From Acuticoccus sp965213555 (lineage in GTDB: Bacteria; Pseudomonadota; Alphaproteobacteria; Rhizobiales; Amorphaceae): 64,000 nucleotides of DNA. The stretch's first letter is position 1. Each line of letters starts with the position of its first letter. The translations under genes and the position numbers were made by a program. Positions 1-8,565 of the stretch are shown piece by piece. The notes below the pieces were generated by a model. The model was given only the letters and a program-made list of their open reading frames with translations, did not search any database and had not been told where the DNA came from. The stretch spans positions 2,170,001 to 2,234,000 of the forward strand of contig NZ_OZ243890.1 in NCBI RefSeq assembly GCF_965213555.1, written 5' to 3'.

Positions 1-259
1 CATGGGAACCTGGGAGGGCAAGCTGGTGGTGGCGGACGAGGCGCTCGTTGGCACGGCGATCGACCCAGTTGCGACGATCCGCGCCGCCGGCACGCCGCTC
101 GCCGTCCTCGTCGGCCCTGAGGGCGGCTTCTCGCAGGACGAACGCGAGCGCTTCTCCAAGCGTGCCGTGGGCGTGTCGCTGGGGCCGCGGATCCTGCGGG
201 CGGACACGGCCGCCGTCGCGCTCCTCGCGCTCGTGGAGGCGGCGTTCCCCACCACCTGA
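1..259 (+). CDS. rsmE: 16S rRNA m3U1498 methyltransferase RsmE, C-terminal part
   Basis: C-terminal end of an RsmE-family SPOUT methyltransferase; the window starts inside the gene, so only about 85 residues remain. RsmE methylates N3 of U1498 of 16S rRNA from S-adenosylmethionine. The SAM-binding knot motifs are visible: VGPEGGF near residue 37 and LGPRILRADTA near residue 60, which is the usual RsmE ending. The stop is followed 87 bases later by gshA on the same strand, a pairing that is common in Hyphomicrobiales. The true start lies outside the window. Confidence 0.93.
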   Translation, partial: MGTWEGKLVVADEALVGTAIDPVATIRAAGTPLAVLVGPEGGFSQDERERFSKRAVGVSLGPRILRADTAAVALLALVEAAFPTT

Positions 260-346
260 TACTTGGCATGGCACGCAGTTGCGCGGCGCGGTGGGCCTGC
301 CTAATGTCCGGCCGCCAGCGGCTCGGCCGCGAGCCGCGAGGGGACC

Positions 347-1717
347 ATGGCGCGCGACACCTTGGACGACACGCCCATCGAGGGCCGCGACGCGCTGGTC
401 GCCCACATCGCCGGCGGAGAGAAGCCGCCGGCCGAGTTCCGCATCGGCACCGAGCACGAGAAGTTCGCCTTCGACCTCGCGGACCTGTCGCCGGTGCCCT
501 ACGGCGGCGAGCGCGGCATCGCGGCGATCCTCGAGGCGCTGCGTCAGTCGTCGGGATGGGATGCGATCACCGACGAGGGGCGCCTCATCGGCCTCGCTGC
601 GCCGTCGGGGGGCGGGGCGATCTCCATCGAGCCGGGCGGCCAGTTCGAGCTGTCCGGTGCGCCGCTCGAGACGCTGCACGAGACGTGCGTCGAGGCGAAC
701 GGCCACCTGCGCGAGGTGCGCGCCATCGCCGAGCGGCTCGGCCTCGGCTTCCTCGGCCTCGGCTTCGCGCCGACCTGGACGCTCGAGGAGGCGGCGCGCA
801 TGCCCAAGCAGCGCTACGACATCATGCGCCGCCACATGACGAAGGTCGGCACCCGCGGGCTCGACATGATGCACCGCACGACGACGATCCAGGTCAACCT
901 CGACTACGCGAGCGAGGCGGACATGGTAGCCAAGATGCGCGTCGGCCTTGCCCTGCAGCCGGTGGCGACGGCGCTGTTCGCCAACTCGCCGTTCTTGGAG
1001 GGAGCGCCGAACGGCCTGCGCTCCAACCGCGCGAAGGTCTGGCACGACGTCGACCCGGCACGCTGCGGGCCGCTCCCGTTCGCGTTCGACGAGGGGTTCT
1101 CCTACGAGGGCTACGTCGACTGGGCGCTCGGCGTGCCGATGTACTTCGTCAAGCGCGGGGACACCTACATCGAGGCGACGGAGGCCACCTTCGCCGACTT
1201 CATGGCGGGACGGTTCGCCAAGCTCCCCGGCGAGCGCCCGACCATGGGCGACTGGATCAACCACCTGTCGACGCTGTTCCCCGAGGTGCGGCTGAAGCGC
1301 TTCCTGGAGATGCGCGGCGCCGACGGCGGCCCGTGGGCTCGCATCTGTGCGCTGCCCGCGTTCTGGGTCGGCCTGCTGTACGACGGCGGCGTCCTCGATC
1401 AGGCGACGGCGCTCGTCGCCGAGCTCTCCGCCGACGATCGCCGCGCCATGCTCGAGCGCGTGCCGCACGACGGGCTCGGCACGAGGGTGGGACGCCGCAC
1501 GGTGGCGGACCTCGCGCGCGACGCCCTGGCGCTCGCGTCCGAGGGGCTGCGCCGGCGCGGCAAGGCGAGCGGGGAGGCGCCCGACGAGCGGGCGTTCCTC
1601 ACCGTCCTCGAGGATGCCGCCCACTCGGGCCGCTCGCCGGCCGACGAGCTGCTCGACGCTTACCGGGGGCCCTGGAAGGGGGACGTGCGCAAGGTGTTCG
1701 AGACGAACGCCTTCTGA
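347..1717 (+). CDS. gshA: Glutamate--cysteine ligase, plant/alphaproteobacterial type
   Basis: 456-residue cytosolic ligase that joins L-glutamate and L-cysteine with ATP, the first step of glutathione synthesis. The sequence belongs to the GCS2/plant-type group: the early FRIGTEHEKFAF segment, the glycine-rich GGQFELSG segment near residue 100 and the DMMHRTTTIQVNLDY segment near residue 185 are typical of the active site. The ATG start follows a purine-rich GAGGGGACC. It ends 13 bases before the convergent opgH stop. The second glutathione enzyme, gshB, lies separately at 17.2 kb, so the pathway is encoded twice-split within the window. Confidence 0.95.
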   Translation: MARDTLDDTPIEGRDALVAHIAGGEKPPAEFRIGTEHEKFAFDLADLSPVPYGGERGIAAILEALRQSSGWDAITDEGRLIGLAAPSGGGAISIEPGGQFELSGAPLETLHETCVEANGHLREVRAIAERLGLGFLGLGFAPTWTLEEAARMPKQRYDIMRRHMTKVGTRGLDMMHRTTTIQVNLDYASEADMVAKMRVGLALQPVATALFANSPFLEGAPNGLRSNRAKVWHDVDPARCGPLPFAFDEGFSYEGYVDWALGVPMYFVKRGDTYIEATEATFADFMAGRFAKLPGERPTMGDWINHLSTLFPEVRLKRFLEMRGADGGPWARICALPAFWVGLLYDGGVLDQATALVAELSADDRRAMLERVPHDGLGTRVGRRTVADLARDALALASEGLRRRGKASGEAPDERAFLTVLEDAAHSGRSPADELLDAYRGPWKGDVRKVFETNAF

Positions 1718-1730
1718 CTTCAACGCCCCG

Positions 1731-3830
1731 TCAGGCCGCTTCCGCCTCGCTGGCGCGGCCGAGGGACAGCGCGCGGTCGAGCAGCGCCGGCTCCGACACG
1801 ACGGCGAGGCGCTCGTCGGGCGCGAGCCAGGAGGCGTACTCGTCGAGGCTCGTCGCCTCGCCGAGCTTGGCGACGGCGAGCGCCCGCGCGGGCTCGAACG
1901 CCCCGCGCCCCCGCGTCGCAGGCTCCAGCGAGCTGGCATGGGCCACCCGGAGCACCGGATCGGCGGCGAGCGCCATCAACGCGTCGGCGGGCTTGGCGTG
2001 CGGGAACTCGTGGGACAGGCGGCGCGCGGCGAGGAGGACGACGGGAGGCGCCACCTCCTGGGGCGTCGTCATCAGCCGACCACGCCGCAGCCGCCGCGCG
2101 AGCGCCCGCGATCCCGCCGCGCGGGAGATCGGCGCCGCGGCGAGGAGCGAGAGGAGCGTCGGCGCCATCCAGGCCGACAGGACCGGGGAGTGCAGCACCG
2201 CCACGACGGCCATGGCAAGGCCGGTGACGCTGTGCGGCGCGTGGAACGCCAGGGCGTCGCGCCACGCCAGCTTCGATCCCCGCCGCACCTGCGGCATCCA
2301 GCCCACCGCGCGGCCGGACAGGATGGCGGCGACGATCTGCGTCTGCGCGAGCATCATGATCGGCGCGACCAGGGTAGACACCAGGAGCTCGACGCCGCTC
2401 GATGCCGCGAGCCGCGCCGTGCCGCCGCAGCGCTGGCGCACAGCGGGGTCGGCGATGGCATGGGCGAGCCCCATCGCCTTCGGCACCAAGAGGACGGCGA
2501 GGGAGATCGCGAGCAGCGCGGTCATGCGAGGGGCGTCGAAGGCGGGCCACGTGGGGAACAGCGCGAACGCCTCGGGGAAGTACTCCGGCCGGATGAACGT
2601 CGCCTGCACCGCAAGGGCGAGCCCGGTGAGGATGAGGAGGAGCCACAGCGGGCTCATCAGGTAGGCGAGGATCCCGATGGCAAGGTGCAGCCGCGAGGCC
2701 GGCAGCAGCCCTGCTGCGGTGAGGACGCGAAGGTGCTGCAGGTTGCCCTGCGCCCAGCGCCGGTCGCGGCGGATCACGCCGATGAGGTCGCCCGGCGCCC
2801 CCTCGTAGGACCCTTCGATGTCGTGTCGCAGCGTCACCGTCCAGCCGGCGCGGCGCACCAGCGCGGCCTCGACGAAGTCGTGCGACAGGATCGGCCCGCC
2901 GAGCGGCGGACGTCCGCGCAGCGTCGGCAGCCCCGCCGCGCCGGCGAACGCCTCCATGCGGATGATGGCGTTGTGCCCCCAGTAGTTGCCGTCGTCGCCG
3001 GACCACGCAGCGAGCCCGCGGGAGATGACCGGACCGGTCATCGCGCTGGCGAACGCCTGCGCCCGGGCGAACGGCGTCGCCCCGGTGAGGAGGACCGGTG
3101 CGGTCTGGATGATGCCGGCCGACGGTTCCGCCTCCATGGCCGAGCGCAGCGCGCAGAGGCAGTCGCCGGTCATCAGGCTGTCGGCGTCGAGCACGATCAT
3201 GTGCGCGTACCGCCCGCCCCAGCGCGTCACGAAGTCAGCGACGTTGCCGGCCTTGCGCCCGGCGTTCGTCCGTCGCCGACGGTACCACACCCGGGTCGGG
3301 CCGGCACGGCGGCGCAGGATGGCGAGCGCGCGCTCCTCGGCGATCCAAGTCTCCGCGTCCGTCGAGTCGGACAGGAGGAACACCTCGAAGCGGTCGGCCA
3401 CCTCGCGCGGCAGGTCGGCCACCATCGCAGCGAGAGCGGAGTAGACTTCACTCACGTTCTCGTTGTAGATCGGCATCACCAGCGCGGTGAGCGGCCCGCC
3501 GAGCGACGGTGCCGCTGCGGGCCTGGGAGACGGTGCAAGGAGGCCGACGATGGCGTTCGCGGCGGCGAAGGCGATCCACGCGAAGGCGACGCTGAAGACC
3601 GCGACGAGGGCCCACTCGAGCGTTGCCATGCCGCCCACCTGCGCGACGGCGTGCATCTCGAGCGCCGCGAACACCGTGCCGCCCAGCGTGATGGCGATGA
3701 GGAGGAGCCGTGCGGCGAGCGTGCGGGCCATCGGCCGGTGCAAGGTTCCGCGCCGCGGTGGGGCCTCGCCGAGGTTCTGCGTCGGCATCGCGAGCGGCGC
3801 GGCGGTCGGGGTGAAGGTTAGCTTGTCCAT
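1731..3830 (-). CDS. opgH: Glucans biosynthesis glucosyltransferase OpgH (MdoH)
   Basis: 699-residue inner-membrane GT2-family glucosyltransferase that makes the beta-glucan backbone of osmoregulated periplasmic glucans. Two N-terminal membrane segments (about residues 37-60 and 72-100) precede the catalytic domain. That domain carries the MPIYNEN start, LDADS (metal/nucleotide-sugar Asp) and RRDRRWAQGNLQH near residue 355, the R-x-x-R-W motif of processive transferases. Four or more hydrophobic segments follow toward the C-terminus. Its ATG overlaps the end of opgG by 13 bases, so translation is probably coupled. The length is in the range for alphaproteobacterial OpgH. Confidence 0.94.
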   Translation of the reverse strand: MDKLTFTPTAAPLAMPTQNLGEAPPRRGTLHRPMARTLAARLLLIAITLGGTVFAALEMHAVAQVGGMATLEWALVAVFSVAFAWIAFAAANAIVGLLAPSPRPAAAPSLGGPLTALVMPIYNENVSEVYSALAAMVADLPREVADRFEVFLLSDSTDAETWIAEERALAILRRRAGPTRVWYRRRRTNAGRKAGNVADFVTRWGGRYAHMIVLDADSLMTGDCLCALRSAMEAEPSAGIIQTAPVLLTGATPFARAQAFASAMTGPVISRGLAAWSGDDGNYWGHNAIIRMEAFAGAAGLPTLRGRPPLGGPILSHDFVEAALVRRAGWTVTLRHDIEGSYEGAPGDLIGVIRRDRRWAQGNLQHLRVLTAAGLLPASRLHLAIGILAYLMSPLWLLLILTGLALAVQATFIRPEYFPEAFALFPTWPAFDAPRMTALLAISLAVLLVPKAMGLAHAIADPAVRQRCGGTARLAASSGVELLVSTLVAPIMMLAQTQIVAAILSGRAVGWMPQVRRGSKLAWRDALAFHAPHSVTGLAMAVVAVLHSPVLSAWMAPTLLSLLAAAPISRAAGSRALARRLRRGRLMTTPQEVAPPVVLLAARRLSHEFPHAKPADALMALAADPVLRVAHASSLEPATRGRGAFEPARALAVAKLGEATSLDEYASWLAPDERLAVVSEPALLDRALSLGRASEAEAA

Positions 3831-5389
3831 CGGTACAGCCAGCGTTCCGCGGGGGGACCCGCCACGGGATCAAGTTCGAGCCTGAGCTCGGAGGAGTCGG
3901 CGCCCTTGGGGTCGAGTTCGAAGCTGATCCGCGCGACCCCCGGCACGGGCGTGTCGTAAAGGACGAGGTTCGACGCGGTGCCGGTCGACGCCTCCACGCG
4001 CACCACTGCGTCCTCGAGGTCGAGGCCGTTCGTTACGTAGTCGATGACGAACAGGAGCGCGTCATCCGCTAGGGTCCGACCGATCCGCGTCGACAGGACG
4101 CGCGGTCCGGGCGCGGCCTCGCGCGGCAGCGCGTCCCACTGGATCCGGTAGGCGAACGTCGTCGGAACGCCAGGCACGATCGGCGTGCCGGGCTGCCAGT
4201 AGGCGACGATGTTGTCGTTGTACTCCTTGTCCGTCGGGATCTCGAACAGGACGACCGAGCCGGCGCCCCAGTTCCCGAGCGGCTCCACCCAGGCGGACGT
4301 CCGCAGGTCGTAGCGCGCTTCGACGTCCTGATAGTCCTCGAACCGGCGATGGCGCTGTGCCAGGCCGAAGCCGCGCGGCCCATCGTCCGCGAAGGCGGAG
4401 ACCTGAAGTCGGGTCGGGTTGTTGAGGGGGCGCCACAGCCACTCGCCTGCACCCGTGTGGATGGACAGGCCGTCCGAGTCGTGCACGGCGGGGCGGTAGT
4501 CCTCGAAGCGCGAGCGGTTGACGCCGCCGAACAGGAACATCGAGGAGAACGGCGCGAAGCCCACCGTTTCTATGGTGCGCCGCGCGAACACGGTGAGCTC
4601 GACCTCCGTGATCGTGGCGTCCCCTGGCGTCAGCGTCATGTGCGCGACGCCGCTGGCGGAGGGCGTGTCGAGGAGCGCGTGCACGACGACGCTGGCGCCG
4701 CCGTCCGGCACCGCCTCGATCCAGTAGCCGCGGAAGATCGGGAACTCCTCGCCGCGGGGCGAGCCGGTGTCGATGGCGAGCCCGCGCGCGGACAGCCCGT
4801 ACGTCTCGCCCGCACCGACGGCCCGGAAGTAGCTCGCACCCTGGAACACGGCGAACTCGGAGATCTCGCCGGTGGCGCCGACGTCCGCGTGCAGGCGGAA
4901 GCCGGAGAACGGCAGCGGGCCCTCCGGCAACTGCGCGGCGGCCAGCTCCCCGACGACGTACGCCGCAGGCTCGTAGACGATGCGCTGCGCGGTGTCGTCC
5001 GAGACGAGCCAAAGGTCGACCGGCTGGTTGTAGACGAAGCCCGGCAGCAGCGCGTCGAAGGAGAACGACCTGTCGGCCGACAGCGGTTGTGGCCACACCC
5101 GGCTCGGCCCGATCTGACGGTAGGCCGAGTAGCCCATCGCGCGCAGCGTCTCCGGCACCGCGCCTGTCCGGTCCTCGAAGGGACGCCCCGCGAGCTCTGC
5201 CGCCTTGGCGCGCAGCAGCTCGCGCGAGAAGGGGGCGAGCTCGCCGTAGAGCCGCGCATCGCGATCCGACACCGCCTCTGTCCCAGCGGCGAGTGCCTGA
5301 CCTACACGACGGAACGACCAGCTCGGGATCGCCGCGGTCGCGCCGAGAAGCGCGGCACCGGCCATGAGCTGCCGCCGGGCGAATTTCAT
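3818..5389 (-). CDS. opgG: Periplasmic glucan biosynthesis protein OpgG (MdoG family)
   Basis: 523-residue periplasmic protein required for osmoregulated periplasmic glucan synthesis, working with the membrane transferase OpgH encoded just downstream. The chosen ATG begins MKFARRQLMAGAALLGA, a signal peptide with a twin arginine that looks Tat-like, which is the export route known for the paralogue OpgD. An upstream in-frame start would place 25 unrelated residues before the signal and is less likely. Family segments are evident, such as ASYFRAVGAGETYGLSARG and the C-terminal immunoglobulin-like region. Whether it should be called OpgG or OpgD is not certain from sequence alone. Confidence 0.9.
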   Translation of the reverse strand: MKFARRQLMAGAALLGATAAIPSWSFRRVGQALAAGTEAVSDRDARLYGELAPFSRELLRAKAAELAGRPFEDRTGAVPETLRAMGYSAYRQIGPSRVWPQPLSADRSFSFDALLPGFVYNQPVDLWLVSDDTAQRIVYEPAAYVVGELAAAQLPEGPLPFSGFRLHADVGATGEISEFAVFQGASYFRAVGAGETYGLSARGLAIDTGSPRGEEFPIFRGYWIEAVPDGGASVVVHALLDTPSASGVAHMTLTPGDATITEVELTVFARRTIETVGFAPFSSMFLFGGVNRSRFEDYRPAVHDSDGLSIHTGAGEWLWRPLNNPTRLQVSAFADDGPRGFGLAQRHRRFEDYQDVEARYDLRTSAWVEPLGNWGAGSVVLFEIPTDKEYNDNIVAYWQPGTPIVPGVPTTFAYRIQWDALPREAAPGPRVLSTRIGRTLADDALLFVIDYVTNGLDLEDAVVRVEASTGTASNLVLYDTPVPGVARISFELDPKGADSSELRLELDPVAGPPAERWLYRWTS

Positions 5390-5533
5390 CGAAGGTCTCC
5401 AAGGCGTCGCATGCCATCGGCTCGTCACGAAGCGCGCACCAGCAAGGGTCCGGCCGCCGCACATCCTGTGCCGACCGTGTCACTTGAGCAAAGAATTAAG
5501 TCCGTTGTGCGGCGCAACAAGCTTGCGGACGCA

Positions 5534-5947
5534 TCAGCGGGTGCTGCCGTTGAACCTCGACTGAACGGCCGCGATCAGCGGCGCGTCCGCCGCCGGCATC
5601 GCCGCGGCGTCGAGCTCGCCGGGCGCGACGAAGCGCACCGCAGCCACCTCGCGGGCGACCGGCGTGCCGGACCACCCGCCTGCGTGGTAGAGCGGCATCA
5701 GGAGGTGGAAGTCGTCGTAGGCGTGGCTCGCGAAGGTGAGCGGCGTGAGGGCGTCCGGCGCCACGACGACGCCGACCTCCTCGGCGAGCTCGCGCACGAG
5801 CGCAGCCTCGGGCGTCTCGCCGTCCTCCACCTTCCCGCCGGGGAACTCCCACAGCCCTGCCATCGCCTTGCCCGGCGGGCGCTGGGTGATGAGGACGCGG
5901 CCCTGCGCGTCGACGAGCGCGGCGGCGACGACGAGGACGAGCCGCAC
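5534..5947 (-). CDS. mutT: MutT-type Nudix hydrolase (8-oxo-dGTP diphosphatase)
   Basis: 137-residue Nudix hydrolase that probably clears 8-oxo-dGTP from the nucleotide pool. The Nudix box is complete: GGKVEDGETPEAALVRELAEEVGV follows the pattern G-x5-E-x7-R-E-x-x-E-E, and RPPGKAMAGLWEFPGGK upstream of it is the MutT-specific sequence. I place the start at the GTG five bases after the argJ stop, which gives VRLVLVVAAALVD as the first strand. A longer frame that overlaps argJ would add 21 residues with no similarity to the family. The argJ-mutT pairing is usual in this bacterial group. Confidence 0.9.
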   Translation of the reverse strand: MRLVLVVAAALVDAQGRVLITQRPPGKAMAGLWEFPGGKVEDGETPEAALVRELAEEVGVVVAPDALTPLTFASHAYDDFHLLMPLYHAGGWSGTPVAREVAAVRFVAPGELDAAAMPAADAPLIAAVQSRFNGSTR

Positions 5948-5952
5948 GCCGG

Positions 5953-7176
5953 TCAGGTGCGGTAGTCGCCGTTGATCGCGACGTAAGCCTTGGTGAGGTC
6001 GCACGTCCACACCACGCCCTCACCGTCGCCCAGGCCAAGGTCGACGGTGAGGACGATCTCCGGCTCGCGCATGACGGCGGATGCTGCGGCCTCCGAGTAG
6101 TCCGGGTCCCGCTCGCCGTCGGCGGCCACGCGCACGTCGCCGAACCAGATGGCGAGGCGGTCGCGGTCGGCCGGCTCCCCGGCCTTGCCGACGGCCATGA
6201 CGACGCGGCCCCAGTTGGCGTCCTCGCCGGCGATCGCCGTCTTGACGAGGGGCGAGTCCGCGATGGCGCGGGCGATGCGGCTCGCGGATGCGTCGCTCTC
6301 GGCACCGCGCACGGCGACGGTGACGAACTTCGTGCAGCCCTCGCCATCCTTCACGACGAGGTGGGCGAGCTCCAGGAGGAGGTCCGACAGCGCCGCGCAG
6401 AAGGCGCGTGCGTCCCCGCCCTGCGCCTCGCCGATGGGGGCGCCCGATGCGCCGGTCGCGAAGGCGAGCACGGTGTCGGACGTCGAGGTGTCGGAGTCCA
6501 CCGTGATCCTGTTGAAGCTCGCCGCCACGGCGTCGGTGAGCATCGGCTGGAGCACCTCAGCCGGCACGGCAGCGTCGGTGGCGACGAACGAGAGCATCGT
6601 CGCCATGTCGGGTGCGATCATGCCGGCGCCCTTGGCGATGCCGACGAGGGTGGTGGGTGTGCCGCCGAGGCTCACGGTGCGCGAGGCGACCTTCGGGAAG
6701 GTGTCCGTGGTCATGATCGCCCGGGCCGCGTCGGCCCAGCCGGACGGGGCCAGCCGGGAGGCGGTCTCGTCCATCACCGACGCGAACTTGCCTGCGTCGA
6801 GCGGCTCGCCGATCACGCCGGTGGAGGCGAGGAAGACGTGCGCCGTCTCGATCCCGAGCGCTTGCGCCACAAGCTCGGCCGAGCTCGCCGTCGCCTCGCG
6901 CCCCTTGCGGCCGGTGAAGGCGTTGGCGTTGCCGGCATTGACGAGGAGGGCGCGGGCGACGCCGGCAGGGGTGCGCTCGCGGCACCACTCCACCGGTGCG
7001 GAGGGGCAGCGTGAGCGGGTGTACGTGCCGGCGACGGTGGTCCCCTCGTCGAACGCCATCAGGAGCACGTCGGTGCGCCCGGCGCGCTTGATGCCCGCCT
7101 GCGCCGTCGCGATCCGCACGCCGCCCACCGCGGCGGGCTCGGCGACGGAGGTCGGCGCGAACGGGGAGACGGTCAT
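5953..7176 (-). CDS. argJ: Bifunctional glutamate N-acetyltransferase / N-acetylglutamate synthase ArgJ
   Basis: 407-residue enzyme of the cyclic arginine pathway that transfers the acetyl group from N-acetylornithine to glutamate. The precursor is expected to cleave itself before a conserved threonine. That site is present as KGAGMIAPDMATMLSFVATDA near residue 190, with the autocleavage Ala-Thr pair in DMATML. The C-terminal DLTKAYVAINGDYRT is the family signature ending. The ATG at MTVSPFAP was preferred over one eight codons upstream because the extra residues are not family-like. A stem-loop at 7186-7220 begins ten bases upstream of the start. Confidence 0.94.
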   Translation of the reverse strand: MTVSPFAPTSVAEPAAVGGVRIATAQAGIKRAGRTDVLLMAFDEGTTVAGTYTRSRCPSAPVEWCRERTPAGVARALLVNAGNANAFTGRKGREATASSAELVAQALGIETAHVFLASTGVIGEPLDAGKFASVMDETASRLAPSGWADAARAIMTTDTFPKVASRTVSLGGTPTTLVGIAKGAGMIAPDMATMLSFVATDAAVPAEVLQPMLTDAVAASFNRITVDSDTSTSDTVLAFATGASGAPIGEAQGGDARAFCAALSDLLLELAHLVVKDGEGCTKFVTVAVRGAESDASASRIARAIADSPLVKTAIAGEDANWGRVVMAVGKAGEPADRDRLAIWFGDVRVAADGERDPDYSEAAASAVMREPEIVLTVDLGLGDGEGVVWTCDLTKAYVAINGDYRT

Positions 7177-7185
7177 CGCGGCAGC

Positions 7186-7220
7186 CCCGCCGGACCGCAC
7201 GCTGCGTGCGGCGAGGCGGG
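7186..7220 (-). promoter_or_regulatory. Two-tier stem-loop directly upstream of argJ
   Basis: An inner perfect stem of seven pairs (CCGCACG at 7195-7201 with CGTGCGG at 7205-7211, three-base loop) sits inside an outer stem of six pairs (CCCGCC at 7186-7191 with GGCGGG at 7215-7220), separated by three unpaired bases on each side. It ends ten bases before the argJ start codon, where it could hide the ribosome-binding site. A role in control of argJ translation is inference. High GC content makes short stems common by chance, but a coaxial pair in this position is less so. Confidence 0.4.
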
Positions 7221-7299
7221 ATCGGGTTGGTCGGAGTTAAGCGCGCGGGCTGTGGCCATGGACCTGTCTACGGATGGCGCGGCGGCGCGGGGAGGGCCG

Positions 7300-7344
7300 C
7301 ACCGCCGACGGACGGCCGTGATGCACGACGCTCCGTCGGCGGTG
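7300..7344 (-). terminator. Perfect 13-bp inverted repeat between the parvulin gene and argJ
   Basis: CACCGCCGACGGA (7300-7312) is exactly complementary to TCCGTCGGCGGTG (7332-7344), with a 19-base loop. It is the third hairpin read after the parvulin stop codon on the reverse strand. No run of U follows it, so intrinsic termination is uncertain; a processing or mRNA-stability element is an alternative. Confidence 0.5.
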
Positions 7345-7367
7345 TCAAGCCGGTGACGTTGGCTTGA
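7345..7367 (-). repeat. Perfect 7-bp inverted repeat, middle of three abutting hairpins
   Basis: TCAAGCC (7345-7351) pairs with GGCTTGA (7361-7367) around a nine-base loop. Its two ends touch the inverted repeats at 7300-7344 and 7368-7393 with no spare bases, so the three could stack in RNA. Confidence 0.4.
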
Positions 7368-7393
7368 GGTGGCGATGTGTCCGCATCGCCACC
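7368..7393 (-). terminator. Perfect 10-bp hairpin after the parvulin gene
   Basis: GGTGGCGATG (7368-7377) pairs exactly with CATCGCCACC (7384-7393) around a six-base loop. It starts 12 bases after the stop codon of the peptidyl-prolyl isomerase gene, the place expected for a transcription terminator or 3-prime stabiliser. There is no U tract, which is common in GC-rich alphaproteobacteria. Confidence 0.6.
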
Positions 7394-7405
7394 GGCCGAC
7401 CCATG

Positions 7406-8410
7406 TTACTGCGCGGGCGTCGCCGCAGCGTCGGGTTGCGGCGTGCCCGAGGCATCGGCTGGCGACGCGCCCGCGGGCGCTGCAGCGGCAGCATCGGAGC
7501 GCTCGATGGAGGCCGCCTGCTTCAGCTCCTCGATCTCGTCGACGTAGGCCTCGCGCACCATGATCTGTTGGATCTGCGGCGCGACCTCCTCGAGCGGCGG
7601 GACGGGCACGGTCCGCGTCTCGTCCAGGCGGATGACGTGGTAGCCGAACTGGGACTGCACCGGTTCCTCGGTGATCTCGCCGGGCTCGAGGTCGAACGCT
7701 GCCTCCTCGAACTGCGGCACCATCTGGCCCTTCGCGAAGAAGCCGAGCGAGCCGCCCTGCTCGGCCGAGCCGGGGTCCTTGGAGTTCGCGGCCGCGAGCT
7801 CGGCGAAGTCCGCCCCCGCTTGCAGCTCGGCGATCAGCTCGCGCGCCCTCGCCTCGTCCTCGACCAGGATGTGGCTGGCGCTCACCTGCTCGCGCGGCGG
7901 CAGCTTGGACGCCTCCTCCTCGTAGCGCGCGGCGACCGCCTCCTCGGTCACGGTGCGCTCGATGAGGCTTTGCATGTAGCTCTCCTGCAGCGCCTGCATG
8001 CGCTGGAACTCCATGCGCTGGGTGAACGCCTCGGTGTCGTCGAGGCCCTCGTTCGCGGCCGCGTCCGCCATCAGGTGCATGTCGATCAACAGGGACAGCA
8101 CCATGTCGTCGCGCTGGCCTTCGGGCACGCGCTCGACCGCCTCGCCGAGCGCCGCGCGGGCGAAGTCCACGTCGGCGCCGGTGATCTCCTCGCCGTTCAC
8201 CGTGGCGACCACCTCATCGGGGCCGGACGCCCCGGCGCCGGTCGCCGGCGCGCCCGCTGCGGTCTCCTGACCGGGCTCGACGGTCGTCTGCATGCTCGAG
8301 GCAGCCGGCGCCTCCTCGGTGCTTGAGCCGGGGGCCTGCGCTTGCGCGAGGGCCGGTGCGATCGCGGCGAGGAGGGCAAGGGACCCCACGCCCAACGTGC
8401 GCTTCAACAT
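7406..8410 (-). CDS. Periplasmic parvulin-type peptidyl-prolyl cis-trans isomerase
   Basis: 334-residue exported foldase of the PpiC/PrsA/SurA type. MLKRTLGVGSLALLAAIAPALAQA is a clear Sec signal peptide. A SurA-N-like region of about 100 residues precedes the parvulin domain (about residues 160-255), which shows SASHILVEDEARARELI, GSLGFFAKGQMVPQFEEAAFDLEPGEI and FGYHVIRLDETR. An alanine- and proline-rich tail closes the protein. Of two adjacent ATG codons I chose the second, seven bases after AAGGA; the other is at 8413. The gene is divergent from secA, and a role in folding Sec-exported proteins would fit, though adjacency alone does not prove it. Confidence 0.9.
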   Translation of the reverse strand: MLKRTLGVGSLALLAAIAPALAQAQAPGSSTEEAPAASSMQTTVEPGQETAAGAPATGAGASGPDEVVATVNGEEITGADVDFARAALGEAVERVPEGQRDDMVLSLLIDMHLMADAAANEGLDDTEAFTQRMEFQRMQALQESYMQSLIERTVTEEAVAARYEEEASKLPPREQVSASHILVEDEARARELIAELQAGADFAELAAANSKDPGSAEQGGSLGFFAKGQMVPQFEEAAFDLEPGEITEEPVQSQFGYHVIRLDETRTVPVPPLEEVAPQIQQIMVREAYVDEIEELKQAASIERSDAAAAAPAGASPADASGTPQPDAAATPAQ

Positions 8411-8443
8411 CATTCGTTCCTTCGGGTGACGGCAGGGGCTCGT

Positions 8444-8472
8444 TTGACATGCCCCCACCCCAAACATATGTC
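8444..8472 (+). promoter_or_regulatory. Probable secA promoter
   Basis: A perfect TTGACA at 8444-8449 is followed after exactly 17 bases by TATGTC at 8467-8472, a fair -10 box. It faces secA and would give a leader of roughly 85 bases. It lies in the 155-base gap between the divergent parvulin gene and secA. No transcription start can be verified from sequence. Confidence 0.5.
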
Positions 8473-8565
8473 GGATCGCGCGCGGCGGACCTCCTGGGCA
8501 CCGCCCCTCGCGCTGGCTCGTCGTCGTGGCCGCGCGCCGTTCCGCCCGACGTTTGAGGATCTTGG

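Noticed and set aside
1347..3821. An 824-codon forward frame
   Set aside because: Antisense to opgH, with Arg/Gly-rich sequence and no recognisable domain.
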